A DNA stretch of 57,909 nt, taken from positions 138,693-196,601 of the forward strand of contig BPGJ01000005.1 of assembly GCA_026002975.1 (NCBI GenBank), written 5' to 3'. The notes beneath the pieces are model-generated. The model saw nothing but the letters and a program-made list of their open reading frames with translations, was not told the DNA's origin and made no database searches. Positions within the stretch are counted from its first letter, which is position 1, and each line of letters starts with the position of its first letter. The translations under genes were made by a program, and so were the position numbers. Shown piece by piece: positions 8,703 to 18,342 of the stretch. Origin of the DNA: Acidimicrobiia bacterium. GTDB lineage: Bacteria; Actinomycetota; Acidimicrobiia; Spongiisociales; ZC4RG35.

Positions 8703-11227
8703 AGCCCGTACTCGTCAAGCCGCTGATCGTCCTGTCGTCGATCGTTCTCGCTTGGGGGGCCCTCACCTACGGCACCGACCCGCCCCGGCCGGACCTGCAG
8801 CCGGGCGACGTCGCCGACCGGGACTATGTGGCCAGGCGTTCCGCTCAGGTGGTCGACCAGTTGGAGACGGAACGCCGCAGGGAAGAGGCGGCCGCCCAGG
8901 TCGAGACGATCACCCGCCGGGTACCCGAAAACGAGACCCAGGTCTACGGTGACGTCGAAGAGCTGATCGCGGCGGTCCGGGCCGGTGTTCTGGCGCCCGA
9001 GCCTTCCACCACCACGACCAGCACCGAGCCGATCCCGACGGCGACCACCACCACCACCACGGCGCCGCCCACCACCGAAGCCACCGAGGGTGGAGAGGCG
9101 TCCACCACCACCCAGCCGGAGCAGGCTCTGCTGGAGGGTTTCGTGTTCGTCGACGTGGACGGTGACGGCAGGTTCGAGCCGGAAGCCCCACCCGAGGAGC
9201 AGTGGCGGCCCGATTTCGGGTTGGCCAACGCCCGGGTGTCGGTCGCCCCGGCTTCCGGCCCCAGACTGTCGGCGCAGACCCTGGCGGACGGAACGCTCTC
9301 GGTGACGGTACCGGTCGGACGGGTGACGGTGGAGCTGGTGGATCTCCCCCGGGGGTTGGTCCCGTCGGTGGGATCCCCCGTCCAGACGGTGGACTGCATG
9401 GCCGAGGATTGCATGCTCGAGCCGGTGGGGTTGGCTCCCAACGTGCGTCCGATCGACGACCAGGTCGCCGATCTGGTTGCCGAATTCCCCCTCCTCGACG
9501 AGTCAACCCTCCGCACCCTGGCGGTGCTGGCCACCCAGGACGTGGTGAGGGAGGCCGCCGGTCAGGAACCGGCTCTGGACGTCGTCCTGTTGAAGATCAA
9601 CGAGACCCTCACCGAACTCTTCGCCGAGGGGGTGACGTCCCAGAACGTCAACGACATCAAGGCTCGGGTGAGGAGCGATCCCCCCTTCTTCAACATCGAC
9701 GGCGAGCGCAACGACGACGCCCGGGAGGCGGTGGCCGACATCATCGCCGTGTTCCTCGTCCCCAACCGGGTTCCCGACGAAAACGCGACCGAGCAGGCCC
9801 GAGAGGAGGCCCGGGCTTCGGTGGAGCCGGTGGTGAGGGAGTACGAAGCCGGCGACCTGATCGCCCGTCAGGGGGAGCGTCTCACCTCGCTCCAGATCGA
9901 TGCCATCCAACAGACCGGGGCGGCGGCAGGTGAGAACCTGCGCACCGGTGCCATGGCGGCTCTGTTGGCGCTTCTCGTCGGAACTCTCTCCTTCTACCTG
10001 TCCCGGTTCCGTCCCCAGGTCTGGTCCGACCCCAGGATGCTCGCTCTCTGGGCGCTGCTCATCGTGCTCGGCGCCGGCGCGGTCCGGGTCACCGGCATGG
10101 TGGCCGACCGGTGGAGCTGGTACGTGTTCCCCGGGGTCGCGTTCGGCTACCTGGCTGCGGTCCTGTTCGACAATCGGATGGGCACCCTCATGGCCCTGAG
10201 TCTCGGCATCCTGACCGCGGTGGGTACCTTCGACGCCGGGGCGGTGACCTACGCCGTCCTCTCCACCTTGGCGCCCATCGGGTTCGTGTCCAAGGTGTCG
10301 AGTCGGCGTGCGTTCCGTAACTCGGTGATAGTGTCTTCTGCCGCGGCGGCTCTCATAGCCGGGGTGACCGCCTGGTTCTTCGGGTCGTCCACCTCCGACG
10401 GTCTTCTCGCCGAGGTGGGCGTCGCGGCTGCGTGGGGTTTCGGGGCCGCCATGTTGTCTGCTCTGGTCGCTCTGGCCGCCATGCCGTTCTTCGAATCGAT
10501 GTTCGACATAACCACCACTCTCCGCCTCCTCGAGCTGACCGACAGGAACCACGAAGCCCTCCAGCTGCTCCAGGAGCGGGCCTTCGGAACCTTCAACCAC
10601 TCGCTGATGGTGGGGACCTTGGCCGATGCAGCCGCCCGGGCGATAGGGGCCAACAACCTGTTGGCACGGGCCGCGGCCTACTACCACGACCTGGGGAAGA
10701 CCGAGAACCCGCTCTACTTCATCGAGAACCAGTTCGGGGTTCCCAACCCCCACGACGAGCTCGATCCCGAGGAATCCGCCGAGATCATCCGTCGACACGT
10801 CGTAGACGGGGTCAGGCTGGCCAACCGGTACGGGATCCCCTCCGAGGTGGCCGAAGGGATCCTCACCCACCACGGCGACGGCATCATGCGCTACTTCTAC
10901 GAAAAGGCCAGGCAGCTCCGTGGAGACGCCGACCCGGACCGGTTCCGCCACGCCGGGCACAAGCCGAGGACCAAGGAGATGGCGATCCTGATGATGGCCG
11001 ACTCGGTGGAGGCGGCTTGTCGGGCGGTGTTCGGCGAGGAGGAACCGAGCCCCGACGCCATACGCAAGGTGGTGGACCGGGTGATCGAAGAGAAGCTCCA
11101 AGATGGCCAGCTCTCCGAAGCCGACCTGACGTTGGCTGAGCTGACCCGGATCAAGAAGGCCTTCATCGACACCCTGGTGGGCCACTACCATCAACGCATC
11201 AACTACCCGAATTTCCCCGGTAGCTGA
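8699..11227 (+). CDS. 7TM-HD domain protein, cyclic-di-AMP phosphodiesterase (PgpH) family with an extracytoplasmic insert
   Basis: The 842-residue membrane protein starts at the GTG overlapping the phoH stop. One TM helix (about residues 6-24) leads to an extracytoplasmic 7TMR-HDED-type region (about 30-415). About seven TM helices follow (415-605), then a cytoplasmic HD domain with FNHSLMVG, YYHDLGK (661-667), FIENQ and ILTHHGDG. This is the PgpH architecture, which hydrolyses c-di-AMP in Firmicutes. Residues 101-145 are a Thr/Pro-rich linker. Residues 146-225 (GFVFVDVDGDGRFEPE through TVELVDLPRG) look like an SdrD B-type beta-sandwich with a calcium-loop-like DVDGDG. Both are inserted into the sensing region. 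The phoH-HD-ybeY order is the usual one. Confidence 0.85.
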   Translation: MKPVLVKPLIVLSSIVLAWGALTYGTDPPRPDLQPGDVADRDYVARRSAQVVDQLETERRREEAAAQVETITRRVPENETQVYGDVEELIAAVRAGVLAPEPSTTTTSTEPIPTATTTTTTAPPTTEATEGGEASTTTQPEQALLEGFVFVDVDGDGRFEPEAPPEEQWRPDFGLANARVSVAPASGPRLSAQTLADGTLSVTVPVGRVTVELVDLPRGLVPSVGSPVQTVDCMAEDCMLEPVGLAPNVRPIDDQVADLVAEFPLLDESTLRTLAVLATQDVVREAAGQEPALDVVLLKINETLTELFAEGVTSQNVNDIKARVRSDPPFFNIDGERNDDAREAVADIIAVFLVPNRVPDENATEQAREEARASVEPVVREYEAGDLIARQGERLTSLQIDAIQQTGAAAGENLRTGAMAALLALLVGTLSFYLSRFRPQVWSDPRMLALWALLIVLGAGAVRVTGMVADRWSWYVFPGVAFGYLAAVLFDNRMGTLMALSLGILTAVGTFDAGAVTYAVLSTLAPIGFVSKVSSRRAFRNSVIVSSAAAALIAGVTAWFFGSSTSDGLLAEVGVAAAWGFGAAMLSALVALAAMPFFESMFDITTTLRLLELTDRNHEALQLLQERAFGTFNHSLMVGTLADAAARAIGANNLLARAAAYYHDLGKTENPLYFIENQFGVPNPHDELDPEESAEIIRRHVVDGVRLANRYGIPSEVAEGILTHHGDGIMRYFYEKARQLRGDADPDRFRHAGHKPRTKEMAILMMADSVEAACRAVFGEEEPSPDAIRKVVDRVIEEKLQDGQLSEADLTLAELTRIKKAFIDTLVGHYHQRINYPNFPGS

Positions 11228-11272
11228 CGTGGACGACCCTGCCAGTACCAAGCCGAGCCGGGACGGTGACCC

Positions 11273-11737
11273 GTGGCGGTGACCGTGGTCGACCGCCGAG
11301 GCGTCCCGGCCGACCTCGACGACCTGGCCCGCTTGGCGGAACTGACCCTCGCCGAGGAGGGGCTGTTGGGCGGTTTCGAGGTCTCCATAACCCTGGTCGA
11401 TGAGGCCGAGATGGCCCGGCTCAACCGGAGGTACATGGGCGGCGACGGCCCGACCGACGTGCTCGCCTTTCCGGTCGAGGACCTCCAGCCGGGCAGATTG
11501 CCGGAACCGCACCCGGATGGACCTCCCCTGCTCCTGGGCGACGTCGTGATCGCCCCCGACTATGTGGAACGGCAGGCCGCCGAGTTGGGGGTCCGGTTCT
11601 CGGACGAGCTCCGCTTGATGCTCGTCCACGGGCTGCTCCACCTGCTCGGCTACGACCACGTGACCCGGCCGGAGGCCGAAGCGATGGAGGAACGCGAGCG
11701 TCGCATCCTCGCCCACGTCGGAGTCGAGCGCAGATGA
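11273..11737 (+). CDS. ybeY: Endoribonuclease YbeY (rRNA maturation factor)
   Basis: The 154-residue protein has the UPF0054 zinc motif HGLLHLLGYDH near residues 122-132, and LNRRYMGGDGPTDVLAFP upstream, both diagnostic of YbeY. YbeY is a single-strand endoribonuclease involved in 16S rRNA 3' processing and ribosome quality control. The GTG start is 45 bases after the 7TM-HD gene. The stop overlaps the next gene as ATGA. Its position between the PhoH/HD genes and era is conserved in Gram-positives. Confidence 0.95.
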   Translation: MAVTVVDRRGVPADLDDLARLAELTLAEEGLLGGFEVSITLVDEAEMARLNRRYMGGDGPTDVLAFPVEDLQPGRLPEPHPDGPPLLLGDVVIAPDYVERQAAELGVRFSDELRLMLVHGLLHLLGYDHVTRPEAEAMEERERRILAHVGVERR

Positions 11738-12903
11738 GCCAAACCCTGGCGGTTCTCGCCGGTCTGCTCTTGATCCTCGCCGGGGTGCTGCGAGCCGGAG
11801 TCTCGTCTTTGCTGGCCATCAGCCAGGCGGAGGCCGTTCACGAAGCCGTCGGACACCGGCGGGGTGCAGCCCTGGTCGCTCGCCTGCTGGAACGACGGCT
11901 GGTCGTCGTTCCAGCGGTGAACATCGTGCATCTCGGTCTGCTGGTGACCTCCACCGCCATGGGAGCCTTCCTCCTGGGCTCGCAACAGCTCGGAGACGTG
12001 GTGGTCGCCGGCCTGGCGGCCCTCGTTCTGGGTGTGTTGGCAGTGGGAGACCTGGTTCCCCGGGCGGTGGGCCGCTCCTTCCCCGGAGGGATCGCCTATC
12101 TGGTCGCGCCACTCCTCGCCGTGGCCGTCCGGGTGGGTTCCCGGGCTGCCGACATGATGGGGGAGGAGGACGAACCCGATGAACCCGAGGAGGAAGCCGA
12201 CGAGATCGAAATGATTTCGTCGGTGTTGGAGTTCTCCGAGACCATCGTCCGGGAGGTGATGGTCCCCCGCACCGACATCGTGGCCATCCCGGTGGACGCC
12301 ACCCTCGAGGAGCTGATGCGGACGATATCCGAACACGGCTACTCGCGGATCCCCGTGGTCGGCGAGGACCTGGACGACGTCCGGGGAGTCGTCATCGTCA
12401 AGGATCTCCTCTTGAAGCTGGCAGGCGGTGAACGGCCCCGCTCGGTGGCAGAGGTGATGCGTCCCGTCGAGTTCGTGCCGGAGACCAAACGGGCCGCCGA
12501 CCTCCTCCGGGAGATGCAGGCGTCGAGGTCCCACCTGGCCATCGTGGTCGACGAGTACGGAGGCACCGCAGGGTTGGTCACCATCGAAGACCTGCTGGAG
12601 GAGCTGGTCGGTGAGATCGTCGACGAGTACGACGAAGACGAGGATTGGATCACCCGACAGCCCGACGGCACCTGGCTGGTCAACGGCAAGCTCCCCGTCG
12701 CCGATTTGGCGGAAGCCACCCAGGCCGAGTTACCCGATGGAGAGTGGGACACCGTGGCCGGCCTGGTCATGGGTCTGGCCGGCCGGGTTCCCGAGGTAGG
12801 CGAGCAGTTCGTGGTCGACGGGGTGGTGTTGGTGCCCACCCGAGTGCAGGGGCGGCGGGTCGTGGAGGTTTCGGTGGCTCGACGGGCCGGGATCGCCGAA
12901 TGA
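11734..12903 (+). CDS. CorC/HlyC-type CBS domain membrane protein
   Basis: The 389-residue protein has an N-terminal DUF21 membrane domain with about four TM helices (residues 5-140). A very acidic stretch follows (EEDEPDEPEEEADEIEMI). Then come a pair of CBS domains (VMVPRTDIVAIPVDATLEEL; MRPVEFVPETKRAADLLREM, with the HLAIVVDEYGGTAGLVTIEDLLEELVGEI signature) and a C-terminal CorC_HlyC domain. Relatives act in magnesium/cobalt export or membrane ion homeostasis, and older databases call them hemolysins. It overlaps both ybeY (ATGA) and era (ATGA), so co-translation is likely. Confidence 0.9.
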   Translation: MSQTLAVLAGLLLILAGVLRAGVSSLLAISQAEAVHEAVGHRRGAALVARLLERRLVVVPAVNIVHLGLLVTSTAMGAFLLGSQQLGDVVVAGLAALVLGVLAVGDLVPRAVGRSFPGGIAYLVAPLLAVAVRVGSRAADMMGEEDEPDEPEEEADEIEMISSVLEFSETIVREVMVPRTDIVAIPVDATLEELMRTISEHGYSRIPVVGEDLDDVRGVVIVKDLLLKLAGGERPRSVAEVMRPVEFVPETKRAADLLREMQASRSHLAIVVDEYGGTAGLVTIEDLLEELVGEIVDEYDEDEDWITRQPDGTWLVNGKLPVADLAEATQAELPDGEWDTVAGLVMGLAGRVPEVGEQFVVDGVVLVPTRVQGRRVVEVSVARRAGIAE

Positions 12904-13793
12904 AGTCCGGCTTCGTGGCGGTGGTCGGCCGACCGAACGTCGGCAAGTCGACACTGGTGAACGCCCTGGTCGGTTCGAAGGTGGCGATCACTTCGAGTAG
13001 ACCCCAAACCACCCGGAACGTGATCCGAGGGGTGGTGACCCACACCGAGGACGGCCAGCCCGTCTACCAGATGATCTTGGTGGACACCCCCGGTCTGCAC
13101 AAACCCCGCACCGAGCTGGGCAACCGTCTCAACCACCTGGTCTATGGAACTCTCGCAGAGTCCGACGCGGTGGCGTTTCTCATCGACGCCACCCAGCCGA
13201 TCGGTCCGGGAGACCAGCTGATCGCCCAGCGGCTCAAAGAGTCGGGAGCCGAGGTGGTGGTAGCGGTGAACAAGGTGGACGCGGCGAGCAGGGAAGCGGT
13301 GGTGTCCCAACTCGACCGGGCCGCCGAGTGGGATTTCTCGGCCTACGTTCCGATCTCCGCCCGGAGAGGAGAGAACCTGGGTGCCCTGGTCGATGAGTTG
13401 GTGGCTCGCCTACCCGAGGGTCCGCTCTACTTCCCGCCGGAAGCCATCACCGACCAGCCCGAGGAGATGCTCGCCGCCGAGATCATCCGCGAGAAGTTCC
13501 TCGAGCGTCTCCGGGACGAGCTTCCCCACTCTCTGGCGGTGATCGTGGAGGAGATCGAACCGACTGCCTCGGGATTGCTGGTGGTGAGGGCCAAGGTGGT
13601 GGTGGAGAGGAAGAGCCAGAAGGGAATCGTGATCGGCAAGGGGGGATCGATGTTGAAGGCCGCCGGGTCGGAAGCCCGCAAGGAACTCGAGTTGATCTTC
13701 GGGACGCGGGTGCACCTCGACCTGAGGGTCACCGTGGAGCCGGACTGGCAGCGTCGACCGGCCCTGCTCGACCGTATGGGATTCCGGCGCTAG
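12900..13793 (+). CDS. era: GTPase Era
   Basis: The 297-residue protein has a full Era layout: Walker A GRPNVGKST (residues 10-18), the switch segment SSRPQTTRN, DTPG, NKVD, and a C-terminal KH domain with VIGKGGSMLKAAGSEARKELE. Era binds the 3' end of 16S rRNA and checks 30S assembly. The ATG start overlaps the previous gene by ATGA. Together with rpsT, rsmE and ybeY it shows the ribosome-assembly theme of this operon. Confidence 0.97.
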   Translation: MKSGFVAVVGRPNVGKSTLVNALVGSKVAITSSRPQTTRNVIRGVVTHTEDGQPVYQMILVDTPGLHKPRTELGNRLNHLVYGTLAESDAVAFLIDATQPIGPGDQLIAQRLKESGAEVVVAVNKVDAASREAVVSQLDRAAEWDFSAYVPISARRGENLGALVDELVARLPEGPLYFPPEAITDQPEEMLAAEIIREKFLERLRDELPHSLAVIVEEIEPTASGLLVVRAKVVVERKSQKGIVIGKGGSMLKAAGSEARKELELIFGTRVHLDLRVTVEPDWQRRPALLDRMGFRR

Positions 13794-13823
13794 GTCGCCA
13801 CCTGAGGTGTAGCCTCGGAAGGG

Positions 13824-14453
13824 ATGACACCGACCTGGAGCGCCGCGGCGCTCTCCGCCCAGGCCGAGAGGGTGGCGTCGCTGGCTCACGCTGATCGCCC
13901 GGGGGAGGCCGCGTTGGAAGTGGCACGCTTCCGTTACCCGTCGCTGGACGTCGGCCACTACCTGAACCGTATGGAGTGGATGGCTTCCCGGGTGAACGGC
14001 AACACTCATCTGGCTCTTCGCAGGGTGATCGCCATAGCCGAAGGGATCGGAGGCAACGTGGAGGACTACCACGCCCCCGAGAACGGCTTCCTCAACAGGG
14101 TGATCGACACCCGCAGGGGCAACCCCACCTGCCTGTCCATCCTGTGGAAGGAGGTGGGACGGATCGCGGGGATCGAGGTGGTGGGGGTGGGACTCCCCGG
14201 GCACTTCGTGGTGTACGCGGCGGGCCAGATGGTGGATCCGTTCCACTTCGGTGAAGCGATCGGGTTCGACGAGGCAGCCGCCCTGGTGGCTGCAGCGATG
14301 GGAGGCCCGGCTCGACTGGATCGGAGCTGGCTCTCACCGGTGGACACCGTCGGAATGATCCACCGCCTGCTCCTCGACCTGGAGGAATCGTTCAGGGGTA
14401 GGGGAGACGACCGGTCGGTCGAATGGGTGGAGACCGCCCTGGGCTCTCTGTGA
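13824..14453 (+). CDS. Transglutaminase-like SirB1 family protein
   Basis: The 209-residue protein resembles the SirB1/transglutaminase-like superfamily. It has DYHAPENGFLNRVIDTRRGNPTCLSILWKEVGRIAGIE, then VGLPGHFVV and VDPFHFGE. The Cys of NPTCLS, the His of GHF and the Asp of DPF are in the order of a papain-like Cys-His-Asp triad. Family function is poorly known. It follows era by 30 bases and may be the last gene of the operon, since the next gene (14460-14741) is convergent. Confidence 0.82.
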   Translation: MTPTWSAAALSAQAERVASLAHADRPGEAALEVARFRYPSLDVGHYLNRMEWMASRVNGNTHLALRRVIAIAEGIGGNVEDYHAPENGFLNRVIDTRRGNPTCLSILWKEVGRIAGIEVVGVGLPGHFVVYAAGQMVDPFHFGEAIGFDEAAALVAAAMGGPARLDRSWLSPVDTVGMIHRLLLDLEESFRGRGDDRSVEWVETALGSL

Positions 14454-14459
14454 GCCGGA

Positions 14460-14741
14460 TCAGAGGAGACGGGTCTCGATCTGCTCGGCCAGCGCCAGGT
14501 CTTTGTCGGTGAGTCCCCCTTCCGAGTGTGTGCTCAGGGTGAGGGTGACCCGATTCCACCGGATGTCGATGTCGGGGTGGTGGTCGGCCCGTTCGGCGAG
14601 GAGCGAAACCCCGACCACGAACCTCATGGCCTCGACGAAGTCGGCGAACCGGAAGGTACGCCTGATCGCCGTCTCCGACATTTCCCAATCCGGGTACGAG
14701 GCGGCGAACTCTTGACGGGTCCGTTCGTCCACCAGAGGCAC
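14460..14741 (-). CDS. Pterin-4a-carbinolamine dehydratase
   Basis: The 93-residue product matches the small PCD/DCoH family, which dehydrates 4a-hydroxytetrahydrobiopterin during pterin recycling. The hallmark is ADHHPDIDIRWNRVTLTLSTH, with the two His residues and Trp of the active site, preceded by FRFADFVEAMRFV. I placed the start at GTG 14739-14741, giving MPLVDERTRQEF. Upstream in-frame starts would overlap the divergent recO start and add non-family residues. No partner hydroxylase is nearby, and the role in this organism is unknown. Confidence 0.9.
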   Translation of the reverse strand: MPLVDERTRQEFAASYPDWEMSETAIRRTFRFADFVEAMRFVVGVSLLAERADHHPDIDIRWNRVTLTLSTHSEGGLTDKDLALAEQIETRLL

Positions 14742-14775
14742 CGGCCCATCATATAGGCGGCGGTAGCCTGGCGCC

Positions 14776-15489
14776 GTGCCGACCACACGAGACGAAGGGA
14801 TCGTCCTCCGCTCCTATCCGCTGGGTGAGGCCGACAGGGTGGTCGTGGTGCTCAGCCCGAGGAGGGGCCGTTTGCGGACGGTGGCCCGGGCGATACGCAA
14901 GACCACCAGTCGGTTCGGGGGCCGGCTCGAGCCGTTCAACCACGTCGAGTTGCTTCTGTTCCCGGGTCGCAGTTTGGAAGTGGTGACCCAGGTATCCACG
15001 GTGGAGGTGTTTCCCCGACTACGTCGGGACCTGGACCGGGTGTTGGCGGCCTCGGTCATGGTCGAAGCCGTCGACGCGGTCGCTCAGGAACAGGAACCTT
15101 CACAGGCCCTCTTCGACCTCCTCCTCAGGGGGCTCACCGTCCTGGACCGGCCGGAACCGCCCCATCCTGACCTGGTCGCGGCGTTCCTTCTGCATCTGGC
15201 GGGAGTGGTGGGCCTGGCTCCTTCTTTGACGGCGTGCGTGGCGTGCGGTGCGCCGGCCTCCGACCGCTTCTCCCTGACCGCGGGAGGGGTGGTCTGCGGC
15301 AGGTGCCGGGTGGAGGGAGCGATGAGGGTGAGACCCGGGTTGACCGGCTACCTGGATTCGCTGGCCCGCAGCGAGTTGGACCGGCTTCCCGTCGGGCCGG
15401 GCGGGGACGACGCCCTCGGGCTCACCCGCCGCTTCATCGAGCTCCACATCGACCGTCGCCTCTCCAGTCCGAGTGTGCTGTCGCCCTGA
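14776..15489 (+). CDS. recO: DNA repair protein RecO
   Basis: This 237-residue protein has the RecO OB-fold N-terminus (DEGIVLRSYPLGEADRVVVVLSPRRGRLRTVARAIRK), a helical middle and a zinc site (CVACGAP...CGRC) in the C-terminal half. RecO helps load RecA onto gapped DNA and anneals strands in the RecFOR pathway. The GTG start is in a short divergent gap with the PCD gene. uppS starts one base after its stop, the common recO-uppS pairing. Confidence 0.93.
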   Translation: MPTTRDEGIVLRSYPLGEADRVVVVLSPRRGRLRTVARAIRKTTSRFGGRLEPFNHVELLLFPGRSLEVVTQVSTVEVFPRLRRDLDRVLAASVMVEAVDAVAQEQEPSQALFDLLLRGLTVLDRPEPPHPDLVAAFLLHLAGVVGLAPSLTACVACGAPASDRFSLTAGGVVCGRCRVEGAMRVRPGLTGYLDSLARSELDRLPVGPGGDDALGLTRRFIELHIDRRLSSPSVLSP

Positions 15490-15490
15490 C

Positions 15491-16243
15491 ATGGGTACCC
15501 TCGACCTGAGTCGCCTCGATCCCGCTCGGATTCCCCGCCACGTTGGCCTGATCCTCGACGGGAACGGACGATGGGCCAACCGGCGCGGGCTTCCCCGAAC
15601 GGCCGGCCACCAGGCGGGGGAGGAGGCCCTGTTCGACGTGGTGCACGGGGCGCTCGAGATAGGCATCGAGTGGCTGACCGCTTTCACGTTCTCCACCGAG
15701 AACTGGAACCGTGACCCCGAGGAGGTCTCCTTCCTGATGTGGTTCAACGAAGACCTCCTGTTGCGGCGGCGCGACGAACTGCACGAGCTCGGAGTGCGGG
15801 TCCTGTTCGCAGGCGACCTGGACGATCCGCGGGTGCCCGACCGGAACCGGCGTCACATGGCGGAGACGGAGCGGCTGACCGCGCACAACCGCCGGATGAC
15901 CATGGTGTTCGCCTTCAACTACGGGTCCCGCTGGGAGATCGTGGAAGCGGCCCGCCGTCTGGCCGAGAAGGTGGCGGCGGGCGGTCTCCGACCGGAGGAC
16001 ATCGACGAAGCCACCTTCGCGGCTCACCTCGCGGTCCCCGGCATGCCGGACGTGGACCTGGTGATCCGATCGTCGGGGGAGCATCGCCTGTCCAATTTCC
16101 TGCTGTGGCAGTCCGCCTACGCCGAGTTCGTCTTCCCCGGGATCCTGTGGCCCGACTTCGACCGGCACGCCCTGCTGGAGGCGGTGGTCGAATATCAGCG
16201 TCGGGATCGCCGGTTCGGGGGAGCGGTCGACGCGGTGCGATGA
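15491..16243 (+). CDS. uppS: Isoprenyl transferase (undecaprenyl diphosphate synthase family)
   Basis: The 250-residue cis-prenyltransferase has [24 protein letters not shown] with the catalytic Asp near the N-terminus. [13 protein letters not shown] and the C-terminal [23 protein letters not shown] region also match. It makes the C50-C55 lipid carrier for peptidoglycan and cell-wall polymers, which ties it to the LCP and flippase genes at 26-30 kb. I chose ATG 15491, directly after the recO stop. An upstream in-frame start at 15473 would overlap recO and add a non-homologous leader. Confidence 0.95.
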   Translation: MGTLDLSRLDPARIPRHVGLILDGNGRWANRRGLPRTAGHQAGEEALFDVVHGALEIGIEWLTAFTFSTENWNRDPEEVSFLMWFNEDLLLRRRDELHELGVRVLFAGDLDDPRVPDRNRRHMAETERLTAHNRRMTMVFAFNYGSRWEIVEAARRLAEKVAAGGLRPEDIDEATFAAHLAVPGMPDVDLVIRSSGEHRLSNFLLWQSAYAEFVFPGILWPDFDRHALLEAVVEYQRRDRRFGGAVDAVR

Positions 16244-16286
16244 GGGTCGTCGAGCCCGGTCTACACTGTCGGTCTCTCCTGATCCC

Positions 16287-17591
16287 ATGGACGTGACCCT
16301 CGACACCATCGCCAATCTCGCGAAGCGCCGCGGCTTCGTCTTCCCTTCCTCGGAGATCTACGGGGGAATCCGGTCGGCGTACGACTACGGACCGGTCGGT
16401 GTGGAGATGCTCCGCAACGTCAAGAACGAGTGGTGGCGTTCGATGGTTCAGGAGAGGGAGGACGTGGTCGGGGTGGACACCGCCATCATCCAGTCCCGCC
16501 AGGTGTGGGTCGCGTCCGGACACGAAGCCGTCTTCACCGACCCTCTGGTGGAGTGCCGTGAATGCAACTCGAGGTGGCGGCTGGACAAACTCGACGACCC
16601 GGACCGCTGCCCGGCCTGCGGGGGGCGAGACACCTTCACCGAACCCCGCCAGTTCAACCTGATGTTCAAGACCCACATGGGACCAGTCGAGGACGACGAG
16701 AACCTGGTGTATCTGCGCCCGGAGACGGCGCAGGGCATCTTCATCAACTTCGAGAACGTTCGGCGTACCAGCCGACTCAAACTGCCGTTCGGGATCGCCC
16801 AGGTGGGGAAGTCGTTCCGCAACGAGATCACACCGGGGCAGTTCGTGTTCCGCACCCGGGAGTTCGAGCAGATGGAGATGGAGTACTTCTGCCGGCCCGA
16901 AGAGGCGCAGAAGTGGTTCGACTACTGGGTGGAGACCCGCTTCCGCTGGTACGTGGACCTCGGGATGACCGAGACCCACCTACGTATCCGACCCCACGAC
17001 GCCGACGAGCTCAGCCACTATTCGGCGGCCACCGTCGACATCGAATACGAGTTCCCCTGGGGTTGGGACGAGCTGGAGGGGGTGGCGAACAGGACCGACT
17101 ACGACCTGCGCCAGCACAGCGCGCACTCGGGAGTCGACCTGCGCTACTTCGACCAGGACACCGGGGAGCGGTTCTTCCCCTACGTGATCGAACCGGCGGC
17201 CGGTGCCACCCGGACCATGTTCGCCTTCCTGATCGACGCCTACCACACCGAGGAGGTGAGAGGCGAGACCCGTGTGGTCCTCCGTCTCCACCATCGGCTG
17301 GCTCCCTACAAGCTGGCGGTCCTGCCCCTGTCGAAACGCCCCGAACTGGTCGAACCCGCCGCCAAGATCGCCCAGGATCTCCGGAAGCGTTGGATGCTCG
17401 ACTTCGACGTCACCCAGTCGATCGGACGCCGATACCGGCGACAGGACGAGATCGGAACCCCGTACTGCATAACCTTCGACTTCGACTCGATCGAGGATCA
17501 CGCGGTCACCGTCCGGGACCGGGACACCATGCAACAGGATCGGGTGTCGATCGACCGTCTGGTCGAGTACCTCGAGCCGCGTCTGGCATGA
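16287..17591 (+). CDS. glyS: Glycine--tRNA ligase (single-chain dimeric type)
   Basis: The 434-residue class II synthetase is the eukaryote/archaea-like alpha-2 form used by most Actinobacteria. It has [20 protein letters not shown], a zinc-like CREC...CPAC pair around residues 91-111, RPETAQGIF (motif 2 region) and the C-terminal anticodon domain ([29 protein letters not shown]). A TACACT hexamer at 16262-16267 could be a -10 for an internal promoter, although no good -35 is seen. Confidence 0.95.
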   Translation: MDVTLDTIANLAKRRGFVFPSSEIYGGIRSAYDYGPVGVEMLRNVKNEWWRSMVQEREDVVGVDTAIIQSRQVWVASGHEAVFTDPLVECRECNSRWRLDKLDDPDRCPACGGRDTFTEPRQFNLMFKTHMGPVEDDENLVYLRPETAQGIFINFENVRRTSRLKLPFGIAQVGKSFRNEITPGQFVFRTREFEQMEMEYFCRPEEAQKWFDYWVETRFRWYVDLGMTETHLRIRPHDADELSHYSAATVDIEYEFPWGWDELEGVANRTDYDLRQHSAHSGVDLRYFDQDTGERFFPYVIEPAAGATRTMFAFLIDAYHTEEVRGETRVVLRLHHRLAPYKLAVLPLSKRPELVEPAAKIAQDLRKRWMLDFDVTQSIGRRYRRQDEIGTPYCITFDFDSIEDHAVTVRDRDTMQQDRVSIDRLVEYLEPRLA

Positions 17592-17637
17592 ACCGGTCCG
17601 GTGTCTGGCCTCGTACCAGACAGGGAGAGGAGGTTCG

Positions 17638-18342
17638 ATGAGGAGGAACCTGGCGATCGGCGCGGTGGCGGCGCTGGTGCTGTTGGGGGGAGGGGTGGTG
17701 TGGTTCCTGGCGGCCGAACCGCCCGCACCCACGCCGGACGTCACCGCTCCGCCTCTCACCACCGCCCCGGAGGACGCTTCCGATGGCACCGCGACCTCGT
17801 CGGCCGGGTCTGCCCTGACGTTCTCCCTCACCGACGAAACCCGGGCCACCTTCGAGATCGACGAGGTGCTGAGGGGGCGCCCAAACCGGGTGGTGGGCAC
17901 CTCCGACATCGTCCTGGGGGAGTTCTCCTTCGACCCCGATGACCTGTCCACGATCCGGATCGGGACGATCCTGGTGAACGCCCGGGCCTTCCAGACCGAC
18001 TCCGGCCTGCGGGACAGGGCGATCAACGGGCCGATCCTCGACACGGGGAGCTTCGAGTTCATCGAGTTCACGCCGACCGCGGTCGACGGGCTGGCAGGAT
18101 CAGCCGCACCGGGAGACAGCTTCGAGTTCACGGTGACCGGTGATCTGACCATCAGGGACGTGACCCGTCCTGCGACCTTCCGGGTCTCGGCCACGTGGGT
18201 GGACGAAGATCGGATAGAGGGAACCGCCACCGCGGTGGTGACTCGGTCCGACTACGGGTTGGTGATCCCCCAGGTGCCGTCGGTGGCCGACGTGTCCGAC
18301 GAGGTCACGTTGACGCTCTCGTTCGTGGCCGAGTCGACCTGA
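17638..18342 (+). CDS. YceI-family lipocalin-like protein with N-terminal anchor
   Basis: The 234-residue protein has one N-terminal hydrophobic helix (residues 5-25), a Pro/Thr-rich linker, and a YceI beta-barrel. The barrel starts FSLTDETRATFEIDEVLRGRPNRVVGTS and ends in TGDLTIRDVTRPATFRVSATWVDEDRIEGTATAVVTRSDYGL. YceI proteins bind polyisoprenoids or amphipathic lipids outside the cytoplasmic membrane. A strong GGGAGAGGAGG precedes the ATG. The 3' end overlaps the convergent histidine kinase gene by 91 bases. Its place after uppS (polyprenyl synthesis) may be meaningful or coincidental. Confidence 0.88.
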   Translation: MRRNLAIGAVAALVLLGGGVVWFLAAEPPAPTPDVTAPPLTTAPEDASDGTATSSAGSALTFSLTDETRATFEIDEVLRGRPNRVVGTSDIVLGEFSFDPDDLSTIRIGTILVNARAFQTDSGLRDRAINGPILDTGSFEFIEFTPTAVDGLAGSAAPGDSFEFTVTGDLTIRDVTRPATFRVSATWVDEDRIEGTATAVVTRSDYGLVIPQVPSVADVSDEVTLTLSFVAEST

